Part shown: piece by piece, positions 1 through 7,998 of the stretch | Layout: each line of letters begins with the position of its first letter | How positions within the stretch are numbered: position 1 is the first letter of the stretch | Assembly (NCBI GenBank): GCA_964368305.1 | Contig: CAYJAB010000008.1 | Span: 1-52,040 of the forward strand | Length of the DNA: 52,040 bases | Direction: 5' to 3' | From: CAYJAB01 sp964368305 | GTDB lineage: Bacteria; Bacillota_I; Bacilli_A; Erysipelotrichales; Erysipelotrichaceae | The notes under the pieces: generated by a model | Databases searched by the model: none | The model's input: the letters and a program-made list of their open reading frames with translations, nothing else | Told to the model about the DNA's origin: nothing | Translations under genes and position numbers: made by a program

Positions 1-107
1 CTAATCACCCTATTATTGGTTTTCTCATTTTTCACAAAAAATAACAGACCTAATATTGCAATTATTAGAATCGCCAATCCACCATAAATTAGACCTAATA
101 GCTCCAT
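1..107 (-). CDS. Small membrane protein, partial (C-terminus beyond window)
   Basis: An ATG at 107 follows a strong TAGGAGGT ribosome binding site at 111-120. The 35 codons visible start MELLGLIYGG and form one hydrophobic helix (about residues 3-24) followed by a charged stretch (KNEKTNNR). No stop is reached before the window edge, so the true length is unknown. I do not recognise the family. A sigma-A-like promoter and a small leader hairpin lie upstream, so it is probably expressed from its own promoter. Confidence 0.55.
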   Translation of the reverse strand, partial: MELLGLIYGGLAILIIAILGLLFFVKNEKTNNRVI

Positions 108-205
108 ATTATACCTCCTATGGTTATATTAATTTTGCTTGTATTTCTATTTTAACTTAGAAATACCTTTCGCATCTAACCCTTTTTGAATAACATACTT
201 ACACA

Positions 206-234
206 AACATATAAACTTTATTATCTATGGTCAA
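206..234 (-). promoter_or_regulatory. Promoter for the small membrane protein
   Basis: On the minus strand, -35 TTGACC (229-234) is separated by 17 bases from -10 TATGTT (206-211). A perfect 9-bp hairpin (141-166, arms GTATTTCTA and TAGAAATAC) lies in the leader between this promoter and the start codon at 107. Confidence 0.45.
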
Positions 235-246
235 GGTTTCTTTATT

Positions 247-693
247 TTACAATTGAATCTCAAATATACACTTTTTATAGNNNNNNNNNNAAATATCTAA
301 ATGCTTAGGGACATCCTTTTCTCCTATTAAAACTGAATTTAGTGCGCGAATTGTTTTAAATGAGGCAATATTTTGAGGATTACACGTGATGATTAATGAC
401 TTCATCTTTTTACTTTTCGCAAACTTAAATAATAGTTTACACGCTTTATAGGCATATCGATTTCCTCTATATGGCAAATAAACTGTATACCCAATATTTC
501 CAATATAGTAAAGTTCTTCCCCCTCACCAATTCTTAAATCACATCTTCCAACAATTTTCTTTGTTTCTAATTCCTTAATATCAAATAAATACACACGATA
601 ACTCTCTTGATTTTCCTTAACATTTAATTCCCCATACTTAACCAATTCAATTTCTTTATCAGATAAACTTAATCGCTTAAATAGTTGAAACAT
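247..693 (-). CDS. GNAT-family N-acetyltransferase (contains 10-N gap)
   Basis: 148 codons, of which about four near the C-terminus are masked by the N run at 281-290; the frame is open on both sides if the gap length is right. The protein has a GNAT fold: a beta strand GNIGYTVYLP, then the acetyl-CoA loop YRGNRYA and an amphipathic helix, resembling RimJ/RimL-type enzymes. The start at 693 has an AAGGAGGA site. It begins 9 bases after the methyltransferase stop, so the two are probably cotranscribed. The substrate is unknown. Confidence 0.75.
   Translation of the reverse strand: MFQLFKRLSLSDKEIELVKYGELNVKENQESYRVYLFDIKELETKKIVGRCDLRIGEGEELYYIGNIGYTVYLPYRGNRYAYKACKLLFKFAKSKKMKSLIITCNPQNIASFKTIRALNSVLIGEKDVPKHLDIXXXXYKKCIFEIQL
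281..290. other. Assembly gap of 10 N inside the acetyltransferase
   Basis: Ten N bases. Two other N runs of 10 and 100 occur in the window, which points to scaffold gap placeholders, so the true length may differ. Confidence 0.95.
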
Positions 694-702
694 AAATCCT
701 CC

Positions 703-1848
703 TTAGAGCATATTTGCTTGTTTTAATAATTGATATAATGTTTGATTACATTGAATCTGATCTAATAACACTTCAACTTCTTTTAGTGCTTCCTCTTTCT
801 TTTTATGCTGTTTACGTTTTGCACGAATTAAGATATTTTTTGGTGAATGTGCAATATCAATAAACTCTAGTATTTGTGCATCATATCCTTGTGTAATTAA
901 TAGATTACTTCGTATCGCATCTGTCAATAATGCACTGATTCTTTCTTGTATTAATCCATAGCGATTTAATATTTTTAAATCCTTACTTTTTGAATTCTGA
1001 TTTAATTCGTGTTGACAACACGGTGCACTAAAGATATACTTCGCATTCCATATAATCGCATTATACAATGCATAATCTGTAGCAGTATCACATGCATGAA
1101 GACTAATCACCATATCAATAGGATCTTTACTTTGATATCCATTAATATCCCCTACTTCAAAGCGTAAGTCATGATATCCATATTTTTTTGCAAGTGCACT
1201 GCAATGTTCAATGACATCTTTCTTTAAATCAAGCCCGATCATATCTACTTTTATCTTTTTAATATTCACAAGATAATGATACACAATAAAAGTTAAGTAA
1301 GACTTACCACAACCAAAATCCACAATTCTTAAAAAATCCAGTTTTTCTTCTTTTATTAAATCATCAATCATTTCAATATAACGATTGATTTGTTTATACT
1401 TATCATACATCGAACGTACAATTTTTCCTTCTTTTGTAAAGATTCCTAAATCTTGAAAAGCTAAAATTGCATCTCCTTCTTGTAGTAAATATGTCTTATT
1501 TCGATTATGCGAAAGATTGATCTCTTTTTTTATCACATTTTCTTTTTTAGATACAAAAACTTTATCCTTTTTAGAAACTTTAATATGATACTCTGCTTGA
1601 TCTGTATACGCATCTGTTTGTTTAAACTGAGCCATTTCCTCCATTAATTTATCCTCAAGTGCATCTTCTTGAATATTCAAATGAAACACTTGTGTTGTTG
1701 TATATTGTTCACATTGATACACCATCATTTTTTTTATCATCACTGGTCTAATTATTATTTTTTTAATTGTAGATTGATTAGACTTCGGATTACTTATAAT
1801 GATCTTTTCAATTTTTTGATTTAACATTTCTTTAATTACTTCATTCAT
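703..1848 (-). CDS. Class I SAM-dependent methyltransferase, Methyltransf_32 type
   Basis: 381 aa. The N-terminal 130 residues are lysine-rich and unassigned. The Rossmann methyltransferase domain begins near residue 170 with the SAM loop VDFGCGKSYLTF, followed by GLDLKKDVI (acidic strand 2) and the characteristic SAPCCQHELN motif of the Methyltransf_32 family (relatives of METTL25). The biological substrate is not known; RNA or protein is plausible. A TATAAT -10 element lies about 20 bases upstream of the start, just past the terminator of the preceding operon, and the acetyltransferase gene follows closely. Confidence 0.8.
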   Translation of the reverse strand: MNEVIKEMLNQKIEKIIISNPKSNQSTIKKIIIRPVMIKKMMVYQCEQYTTTQVFHLNIQEDALEDKLMEEMAQFKQTDAYTDQAEYHIKVSKKDKVFVSKKENVIKKEINLSHNRNKTYLLQEGDAILAFQDLGIFTKEGKIVRSMYDKYKQINRYIEMIDDLIKEEKLDFLRIVDFGCGKSYLTFIVYHYLVNIKKIKVDMIGLDLKKDVIEHCSALAKKYGYHDLRFEVGDINGYQSKDPIDMVISLHACDTATDYALYNAIIWNAKYIFSAPCCQHELNQNSKSKDLKILNRYGLIQERISALLTDAIRSNLLITQGYDAQILEFIDIAHSPKNILIRAKRKQHKKKEEALKEVEVLLDQIQCNQTLYQLLKQANML

Positions 1849-1880
1849 ATTGTACCTCTACTACTATTATTATACTATGA

Positions 1881-1907
1881 AAAAAGGAATTTCATTGAAA
1901 TTCCTTT
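1881..1907 (-). terminator. Rho-independent terminator after the nucleotidyltransferase
   Basis: Perfect stem GGAATTT(C)/(G)AAATTCC with a short loop, followed on the minus strand by a T run (complement of the A run at 1879-1885). It lies 6 bases past the stop of the gene ending at 1913. Confidence 0.85.
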
Positions 1908-1912
1908 ACTTT

Positions 1913-2830
1913 TTATTTTTTCCACAAATCAAATGGATACAATCCATTATCTTTATATTCCTGTAATGATTCCACTACAAGTGGTTTATCCTCTTTATAT
2001 GTAACCCCAAACCACTTATCATCGCTTGATAACATATGTACTTTAATATTAGGGTCTAAGATCAACTCTCTTACCGCTGTTGGGATAACATGTTCACACT
2101 TCATTGGGTTTTTATCAATATTCTCTTCTAAGAATTTCTCAAAGATTGGTTGACAATACTCTAAAACTTTCGGTGTAAATCCCCAATAATTCATTGATAC
2201 TAAACTGTTTTTTGGCAGTACAACCTCTTGATTATTTTCATCAATATTTACTGCATATCCATCGCGTTTTGCAATTTTATCAAGCTCAATAATTTCAGAT
2301 AAACAACCATCTTCTACATTACAAATTGCGCGCGTTACTGTCCCGTGATCTGTAAGTGTATTTTCAAGAACATATCCAACCATCGCAAAATCAGTGTCTG
2401 TTACTTTTGTCGTTAAAAATGAATACATTTTCTTAAAGCTATCTTTTCCATAATAATCATCTGCATTGATAATCATAAAAGGTGCATCAATTTGATCTTT
2501 AATTGCTAAAAGAGCGTGCGTTGTTCCCCAAGGTTTTTCACGTCCTTCTGGCACTTTAATTGTACTTGGTACATCTTCTAGATTTTGATAACAATATACA
2601 ACTTCCATAAACTGTGAAACTTTACTTCCAAGTGACTCTTCAAACGCTTTTTGATGCTCTTTACGAATAATTAAAAACAATCTTTTAAAACCTGCTTCTA
2701 ATGCATCATAAATTGAAAAATCAATAATACTTTCACCATTGCTTCCTACAGTGTCGATTTGTTTAAGTCCACCATATCTACTGCCCATACCAGCAGCAAG
2801 TATAACTAATACCGGTTCTTTCATTCTCAT
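1913..2830 (-). CDS. Sugar-nucleotide pyrophosphorylase-like nucleotidyltransferase
   Basis: 305 aa, an NTP_transferase-family protein. Near the N-terminus it has the nucleotide-binding signature LAAGMGSRYGGLKQ, and near residue 120 the metal-binding strand MIINADDYYG. It should transfer a nucleotidyl group to a sugar phosphate, but the sugar cannot be read from the sequence. It is the last gene of a three-gene operon (nitroreductase, YqeY, this gene; spacings of 1 and 6 bases) closed by the terminator at 1881-1907. Confidence 0.8.
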   Translation of the reverse strand: MRMKEPVLVILAAGMGSRYGGLKQIDTVGSNGESIIDFSIYDALEAGFKRLFLIIRKEHQKAFEESLGSKVSQFMEVVYCYQNLEDVPSTIKVPEGREKPWGTTHALLAIKDQIDAPFMIINADDYYGKDSFKKMYSFLTTKVTDTDFAMVGYVLENTLTDHGTVTRAICNVEDGCLSEIIELDKIAKRDGYAVNIDENNQEVVLPKNSLVSMNYWGFTPKVLEYCQPIFEKFLEENIDKNPMKCEHVIPTAVRELILDPNIKVHMLSSDDKWFGVTYKEDKPLVVESLQEYKDNGLYPFDLWKK

Positions 2831-2836
2831 GTTCTC

Positions 2837-3277
2837 CTATTTAAGTATTTCACTAATGACTTGATTTACAGTCTTTCCATCTGTTTGTCCAACAAATTTA
2901 GACATAACTTCTTTCATAATTATACCACGATTTTTCATGACAAGTTCAAGTGATTTCTCATCCGCAATTGCTTGGATTTTTTCTATTAACTCATCTTTTG
3001 TTAATTGTTTTGGAAGATAACTTTCAATAATAGCGATTTTTTTATTTGTCTCTTCAATCAGTTCAACACGATCAGGTGGCGTCATTGAAAGTGTCTCTTT
3101 TGTTTGTTTCAATTCTCTTTGAACAATTAAAAGCGCATCTTCATCTGACAAAGTTTTTTTGTCTTCCTTTTCTTTTAATGACATTGCACTAATCAGTAAA
3201 CTACAAATTCCATTTTTAAGACTGTCTTTTTCTTTTAATGCAGTCATTTTATCTTTTCTTAATTGATCTAATAACAT
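2837..3277 (-). CDS. yqeY: YqeY/GatB-like domain protein
   Basis: 146 aa, the usual length for YqeY. It starts LLDQLRKDKMTALKEKD and ends with the helical repeat KFVGQTDGKTVNQVISEIL, typical of the GatB/YqeY tail domain that resembles the tRNA-binding tail of the aspartyl/glutamyl-tRNA amidotransferase. The precise cellular role of stand-alone YqeY is not settled. It is translationally packed between the nitroreductase (1 base upstream) and the nucleotidyltransferase (6 bases downstream). Confidence 0.88.
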   Translation of the reverse strand: MLLDQLRKDKMTALKEKDSLKNGICSLLISAMSLKEKEDKKTLSDEDALLIVQRELKQTKETLSMTPPDRVELIEETNKKIAIIESYLPKQLTKDELIEKIQAIADEKSLELVMKNRGIIMKEVMSKFVGQTDGKTVNQVISEILK

Positions 3278-3278
3278 C

Positions 3279-4016
3279 CTATTCCCACTCCTTTACCCAA
3301 AGTTTTGAAGAACGTTGCATTTCATCCATAAATCCTTCACCATACTTACGATTATAAAGTGATGTAATAAATTTTTCTGGTGTCATCAAAGGATTATTTT
3401 TAAAATTATTTTGAAGCATAGCATCTAATTCTTCTTTATTTAACTCTTTATATTCATTTTCAAACACAATATGTTCTGTTTTAAAACGTGTCGGCTTTAC
3501 ACGATCTTTTTGTTGTTGTGTTGGGTATCCAAATACTAACATTGTAATTGGTAGTACATATTTTGGTAAATTTAAAAGTTCTGTAATTTGTTCTTTGTTT
3601 TCTAAAATATCCCCAATATAACAAGATCCTATTCCAAGCGATTCTGCTACTACAACAGCATTTTGTGCTGCACACATTGCATCTTCAATCGCAAGTAGTA
3701 ACTGTGCTTCTTTTGGTATTCTTGCATTTTCACCAATATAGATTTTAAATAAATCATAATATTTTTTAAAATCTGCACAATAAATTAGACATAGTTTACT
3801 TTGTGCAATAAATGGTTGATTATCACAACTTACCGCTAGAATATCTTTCTTAGCTTGATCTGTTACTGAAATAATTGAATACATCATCATATTCCCAGCA
3901 GTGGGTGCTTGTTTACTTCCCTCTAGGATGTAATTGATTTCCTCTTGAGAAATCTCTTTATCTTCAAATACACGTACTGATTTACGTTTAAATACTTCAT
4001 TAATTGTTTGATTCAT
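3279..4016 (-). CDS. Nitroreductase family protein (NfsA/FRP-like)
   Basis: 245 aa from the preferred start. The FMN-binding pattern is visible: RKSVRVF near the N-terminus, SKQAPTAGNMM, and later ESLGIGSCYIGDI. The family reduces nitro compounds, flavins or quinones with NAD(P)H. An ATG 12 bases further upstream (4028) is open, but the GGGGA site sits at the right distance only for the ATG at 4016. First gene of the operon with yqeY and the nucleotidyltransferase. Confidence 0.85.
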   Translation of the reverse strand: MNQTINEVFKRKSVRVFEDKEISQEEINYILEGSKQAPTAGNMMMYSIISVTDQAKKDILAVSCDNQPFIAQSKLCLIYCADFKKYYDLFKIYIGENARIPKEAQLLLAIEDAMCAAQNAVVVAESLGIGSCYIGDILENKEQITELLNLPKYVLPITMLVFGYPTQQQKDRVKPTRFKTEHIVFENEYKELNKEELDAMLQNNFKNNPLMTPEKFITSLYNRKYGEGFMDEMQRSSKLWVKEWE

Positions 4017-4072
4017 AATTTTCCCCATTTCTATTTTATTAGTATATCATATCTTATTCTAATTATAATGAA

Positions 4073-4102
4073 AAAAATTATGATGCAAGCACCATAATTT
4101 TT
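4073..4102 (-). terminator. Terminator of the PTS operon
   Basis: AAAAATTATG pairs with CATAATTTTT around a loop, with a T run on the minus strand. It lies immediately downstream of the EIID stop at 4107. Confidence 0.8.
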
Positions 4103-4106
4103 CTCT

Positions 4107-4979
4107 TTACATATAGAATCCTGTAAAATATCCAATTGCAGTTAATACAATTGAAAGTACTAAGATCAATCCCATTAATTTAAGTGGAGACCATTTTTTC
4201 TTTGTATAAAGGATATATACACTAAGTGTTAATCCTAATGGTAATACTTTAGGGAAGATTGAATTGATCATTGAATCTGCATTGAATATTACATGGTTTT
4301 CTATCACCGTCTGTGTTGTTGCATCATAAATATCTTGTACAATTTGAATAGGTAAAACCATATTCACAAATGTTGCAGTAAGTGCGCCTACTACAATTAA
4401 TCCCAAAACTGTCATTGCATTTGTTAATGCATCTAGTTTTCCATTTGCCATCATCGTTTGCATTCCTTCAAGCCCAGATTTATATCCAAGTTTAAATAAT
4501 GACCAACTTAAGATATACGTTCCCAAAGGATATGCAATCATATAGATCACTGGTCCAAGCCATGCTGTTTCAGCATTTGCTTGTGCAACCGATACGCAAA
4601 TTGTCAGAAGTATAGGAATAAAGGTCGCAACCCAAAGTGAATCTCCTATTGCTGAAGTTGGACCAATTAAGGCTACTTTCACTGATTCAATTACACTTGG
4701 TGTACATTGTTTATTCGCATTTGCTTCTTCAAGTCCACATACGATTCCATTACAAATTGAACCTACTTGCGATTCAGTATTAAATAATGTGATGTGTCTT
4801 TGAAGCGCCTCTTTTCTCTCCTCATCTGTATCATATAATTCTTTAATCACTGGTGCCATAGATTGACCAAATGCCATCCCCAGCATTGACTCTGCTTGTT
4901 GTGAACATCCATTGAAGAAGAACCAATTTAGAAATGATTTCTTTAATGTTGCAGGACTTAATTTTTTAACTGTAGTCAT
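4107..4979 (-). CDS. PTS mannose/fructose/sorbose-family IID component
   Basis: 290 aa, the usual EIID length. It has the N-terminal motif LSPATLKKSFLNWFFFNGCSQ, followed by MLGMAFGQSMAPVI and a conserved GPTSAIGDSLWV segment, then several C-terminal membrane helices. EIID works with EIIC to form the sugar channel of mannose-class PTS permeases. It is the last gene of the operon, 1 base after EIIC. The sugar is not identifiable from sequence. Confidence 0.92.
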   Translation of the reverse strand: MTTVKKLSPATLKKSFLNWFFFNGCSQQAESMLGMAFGQSMAPVIKELYDTDEERKEALQRHITLFNTESQVGSICNGIVCGLEEANANKQCTPSVIESVKVALIGPTSAIGDSLWVATFIPILLTICVSVAQANAETAWLGPVIYMIAYPLGTYILSWSLFKLGYKSGLEGMQTMMANGKLDALTNAMTVLGLIVVGALTATFVNMVLPIQIVQDIYDATTQTVIENHVIFNADSMINSIFPKVLPLGLTLSVYILYTKKKWSPLKLMGLILVLSIVLTAIGYFTGFYM

Positions 4980-4980
4980 A

Positions 4981-5760
4981 CTATGCCGCCTCCTTTTTTG
5001 TGATTGTCGTATAATAGATTATTGCAGTAATAATTGCTACTACAGCAACAGCCATAATACTTAAATTAAAATAAGTAACGAGTACAAATCCCGCTAAATA
5101 GATTGCGAAATGATATTTCTCTTTGATTAAAAATGAAAGAATAATACCCATCCCAAGTGCTGCCATCATTCCACCAAATACACCAAGAGATGTTGTTAAC
5201 CATCCTGGAATCAATGTTGCAAAATCTGCTTGTGCAGATGCTGCAGTCATTGAAGATAAAACTATAAACGCTGGAATAAAGCGACATGCAAACCCAATTA
5301 GTTGTCCTAACACTAAGTTTGGAATATACATCTTGTCTACTGCTGCTTCACTTGCATATTTTTGAGCCACACGATTTAATGGTAAGTTTAATGCGTAAGA
5401 TAAATTCCACATTAACTGACCTACTAGCCCTCCAATACCTGCGAAGATAACCGCAAGTCCGATTACTTCATTTGTTTCAAGTCCTTTACCAAAAACAATT
5501 GCTCCTGCTGTTCCAATGTAGGTTGCATAGGAAAGATCCCAAGCAACTGCTCCTCCTGGTGTTACATTTCCCATATACATAATTTGAAGTGGAATTCCTA
5601 CAACCATTGCTGTTGTAACATCCTGCATAATTAATCCAACTACAAACGATGCCACAATTGGTCTTCCTAACGTGTACCATCCAATTGTATTCCCTACTAC
5701 TGAACCAATTGAACCTAAATAACAAAACAATGCGATAAGTATAATTTGAATCATTGACAT
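4981..5760 (-). CDS. PTS mannose/fructose/sorbose-family IIC component
   Basis: 259 aa, almost entirely hydrophobic. Motifs TLGRPIVASFVVGLIMQD near the start and MYMGNVTPGGAVAWDLSYATYIGTA are those of AgaC/ManY-type EIIC proteins (elevator-type transporters). It lies between EIIB and EIID, as in other mannose-class operons. Confidence 0.92.
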   Translation of the reverse strand: MSMIQIILIALFCYLGSIGSVVGNTIGWYTLGRPIVASFVVGLIMQDVTTAMVVGIPLQIMYMGNVTPGGAVAWDLSYATYIGTAGAIVFGKGLETNEVIGLAVIFAGIGGLVGQLMWNLSYALNLPLNRVAQKYASEAAVDKMYIPNLVLGQLIGFACRFIPAFIVLSSMTAASAQADFATLIPGWLTTSLGVFGGMMAALGMGIILSFLIKEKYHFAIYLAGFVLVTYFNLSIMAVAVVAIITAIIYYTTITKKEAA

Positions 5761-5779
5761 ATTTGATTCCCCCCTTTTC

Positions 5780-6268
5780 TTATATTGATTTTCTAAATGT
5801 ATCCCAACTAATTTTTACTGTGTTTGGCAATTGTTGGAAATCTACTTTAAACCCATTTTCAACCAATGTGTCAATATCTTTAACATCTTGGTCACTTAAA
5901 TAAAAAATACCTGTAGCACCACTTAATTGGTGCTTTGTGTCTTCTCTTTTAGCCATATTACCTAAAATAATCATCTCTATTTGATCTTTAAATGTTTCAA
6001 ACGCTTTTAACTGATGTGGTTTCTTTACAATCACTAATCTCTTTTTATCTGATTGTTCCTTGAGCATTTTTTGTGCTTGCTCTACTGTTGTAATCGATGC
6101 ACTATATTGCTTTGGCACACTCATTGTTAAAATTGATTTTAATAATGGATTGTTTGCACTATCATCGTCTACTGCAATTATTTCCTGTATTGCTAAAGTA
6201 GGACACCAAGCAACGATTGTTTGTCCATGAATCAAACGATCATCTACCCTTATTACCGTTTTTACCAT
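5780..6268 (-). CDS. PTS mannose/fructose/sorbose-family IIB component
   Basis: 162 aa from the ATG at 6268. The N-terminus MVKTVIRVDDRLIHGQ contains the phosphorylated histidine, H14, in the family motif DDRLIHGQ. An open reading frame extends to 6343, but that stretch lies inside the preceding gene; the ATG 4 bases after that gene's TAA gives the normal EIIB length and N-terminus. EIIB takes phosphate from EIIA and passes it to the sugar moving through EIIC/EIID. No EIIA gene is present in this operon or elsewhere in the window. Confidence 0.92.
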   Translation of the reverse strand: MVKTVIRVDDRLIHGQTIVAWCPTLAIQEIIAVDDDSANNPLLKSILTMSVPKQYSASITTVEQAQKMLKEQSDKKRLVIVKKPHQLKAFETFKDQIEMIILGNMAKREDTKHQLSGATGIFYLSDQDVKDIDTLVENGFKVDFQQLPNTVKISWDTFRKSI

Positions 6269-6272
6269 AGTT

Positions 6273-6953
6273 TTACCATACATCTTTCTCAATTTGACTT
6301 GCGTACATAAAGCCAACTGTTGGACCAGTACTATTCGCTTCAATCTGTCTAATTTTTAAATTTGTTGAATAATAATCCATATATGGAAAATCATTTACGC
6401 CTCCATTAAATACTGTATACTGTTTCAATGCTTTAAACCACAGCCTCTTTTCTTCATCTGTTAATACAAAATATGCTTGTGGAATAAATCCTACTAAATC
6501 CTCAAAAGTTTCGCCATAAATTAATTTAATTTCACTACCCTGTGCACGCAATTCTTTTACTGCTGCTACAACAGCATCATGCGTATTAATATGCCTTGGA
6601 TGCATAGATCCCCTATAATGCGTTATAACCAAATCCACTTTTTCAGCTAAGAAATAATCCATTAAATCTTCCTTAAACTCTTCAAGTGAAGGCATATTAC
6701 TAGATTGATACCCAAGCCTTACTACATCTGCCCCCAATAGTGCTGCAGCACGGTTGTTTTGATTATAAACTTGTTGAAGATACGCTTCACATTCCTCTTT
6801 TGTAGCATTAGGATCTTCTAGTCTTCCACTTGTCACATGTAATAATGTGCACTTTACCTCTAGCGGTTTATACTTTACAAACAATGGGCCCCCCATTATT
6901 TCCGCATCTAGGGAATGTGCGCCTACAGAAACGACTCTTTTTACTTGTTTCAT
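6273..6953 (-). CDS. PIG-L family (LmbE-like) protein with altered active site
   Basis: 226 aa, the size of single-domain PIG-L N-deacetylases. The family's AHPDD motif is AHSLD here (residues 12-16): H13 and D16, zinc ligands in MshB, are kept, but the catalytic-base aspartate is L15. The second motif HPDH is HPRH (118-121). These changes suggest altered or lost deacetylase chemistry. The start overlaps the stop of the tandem acetyltransferase (ATGA) and EIIB follows after 4 bases, so it is an integral part of the PTS operon, perhaps acting on the imported amino sugar. That role is inferred. Confidence 0.82.
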   Translation of the reverse strand: MKQVKRVVSVGAHSLDAEIMGGPLFVKYKPLEVKCTLLHVTSGRLEDPNATKEECEAYLQQVYNQNNRAAALLGADVVRLGYQSSNMPSLEEFKEDLMDYFLAEKVDLVITHYRGSMHPRHINTHDAVVAAVKELRAQGSEIKLIYGETFEDLVGFIPQAYFVLTDEEKRLWFKALKQYTVFNGGVNDFPYMDYYSTNLKIRQIEANSTGPTVGFMYASQIEKDVW

Positions 6954-7891
6954 ATTATCTCCTTTTCATATTCAATAAATGATCTAAATTGTTCTAATCC
7001 CTCTCTTAAATAATATCGTTTTCCGGCATCATCTGTTGTCATAAAATACATGTGATATATTGATTTTTTTGCCATTTCTTCAAACATGAAATTAATTAAG
7101 ACACTTCCTATTCCTTCATTACGATAGTCTTTTCCAATCCCAATTGGTCCAAATCGCATTGGATTTAAATCAATCATCCTCATACAAAATCCACATATTT
7201 TACCTTTTGGATCCAATACAATTAATATTGTATCTTCTGCACGATTTGTTTGCATTGCAATTAATGCATTGCGCTTCCATCCTCCCCCAAACTCATCTTT
7301 TAAAAACTCTAATAACTCTAAGCTATAACGATAATCAAACTTAATAAATTGATATCCTTTATGCATCGCAATTTTTTTCTTTTCTACTTGCTTTTCTGTT
7401 AGTTTAAATCCATGCAGATTTTTACACATTGAATAATGTTCACTCCCTGCAACATACCCATGTTTTTCGAAAAAAAGTACTGCTTCTTGGTGATTTATTG
7501 GATCAAGTCCTGCAAAAAAATAATTAGGACTGTATGCTCCTAAAACAAATTTTTTAACTCCCATATCAAGCAATAAGGTCTCAACAGACTTTAAAAGAAG
7601 GGAACCTACATTCTTTCTTCTATATTCACTATCTACAAACAGTACATTAATCCACCCTTTTAATGGTTCTAATCCTCTTTCTAAATAAGGGAACTTTCTT
7701 TTTGTTGCTAAAACAAATCCCACTACTTTATTATTTTCTATTGCAACTTTACACAAATCAGTATTAAAATTCTCATCAAACAAAGCTTGTCTCCTAAACT
7801 TTTCTTTAGATAAAGTATCAAAACTACAACACTTATTCCAAAGATCTACAACTTCATCTTCATACTTTTGATCATAGTTTAATATTTCCAT
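6950..7891 (-). CDS. Tandem GNAT acetyltransferase (two GNAT domains)
   Basis: 313 aa with two acetyltransferase domains. Domain 1 (about 1-155) has the CoA loop YRRKNVGSLLL; domain 2 (about 175-313) has YRNEGIGSVLI. It is the first gene of the PTS operon, preceded by an AAGGAG site partly inside the operator palindrome, and overlaps the PIG-L gene by 4 bases. An acetyltransferase beside a deacetylase-like protein in a PTS operon suggests handling of an amino sugar or N-acyl compound, but the substrate is not evident. Confidence 0.85.
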   Translation of the reverse strand: MEILNYDQKYEDEVVDLWNKCCSFDTLSKEKFRRQALFDENFNTDLCKVAIENNKVVGFVLATKRKFPYLERGLEPLKGWINVLFVDSEYRRKNVGSLLLKSVETLLLDMGVKKFVLGAYSPNYFFAGLDPINHQEAVLFFEKHGYVAGSEHYSMCKNLHGFKLTEKQVEKKKIAMHKGYQFIKFDYRYSLELLEFLKDEFGGGWKRNALIAMQTNRAEDTILIVLDPKGKICGFCMRMIDLNPMRFGPIGIGKDYRNEGIGSVLINFMFEEMAKKSIYHMYFMTTDDAGKRYYLREGLEQFRSFIEYEKEII

Positions 7892-7901
7892 ATTCCGCTC
7901 C

Positions 7902-7930
7902 TTATCATATTAATATATTAACTATGATAA
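7902..7930. promoter_or_regulatory. Candidate GntR operator of the PTS operon
   Basis: Near-perfect palindrome with core TAATATATTA (7911-7920) and outer arms TTATCATA and TATGATAA. The 14-mer TATTAATATATTAA inside it (7908-7921) recurs exactly at 8721-8734, upstream of the gntR gene. It lies between the -10 element and the start codon. Confidence 0.65.
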
Positions 7931-7952
7931 CGCATCTTTTTCATTTATGCAA
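7924..7952 (-). promoter_or_regulatory. Promoter of the PTS operon
   Basis: Minus-strand -35 TTGCAT (7947-7952), a 17-base spacer, and -10 TATCAT (7924-7929). The -35 lies in the cre-like site and the -10 overlaps an outer arm of the operator palindrome. Confidence 0.55.
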
Positions 7953-7961
7953 GCGCTTTCT
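7947..7961. promoter_or_regulatory. cre-like site (CcpA catabolite repression)
   Basis: ATGCAAGCGCTTTCT matches the relaxed catabolite responsive element consensus WTGNAANCGNWNNCW at every fixed position. Its position over the -35 of a sugar PTS promoter fits repression by CcpA. CcpA itself is not in the window. Confidence 0.6.
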
Positions 7962-7976
7962 TTTTATTATAAAAAA

Positions 7977-7998
7977 AACTTACTTTTTACAGTAAGTT
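7977..7998 (-). terminator. Terminator of the gntR gene
   Basis: Stem AACTTACT/AGTAAGTT with a 6-base loop, followed by eight T on the minus strand. The stem overlaps the gntR stop codon and insulates the PTS operon from upstream transcription. Confidence 0.75.

Noticed and set aside
281..290. N runs (also 32194-32293 and 45894-45903) as biological features
   Set aside because: Round lengths of 10 and 100 are assembly placeholders.
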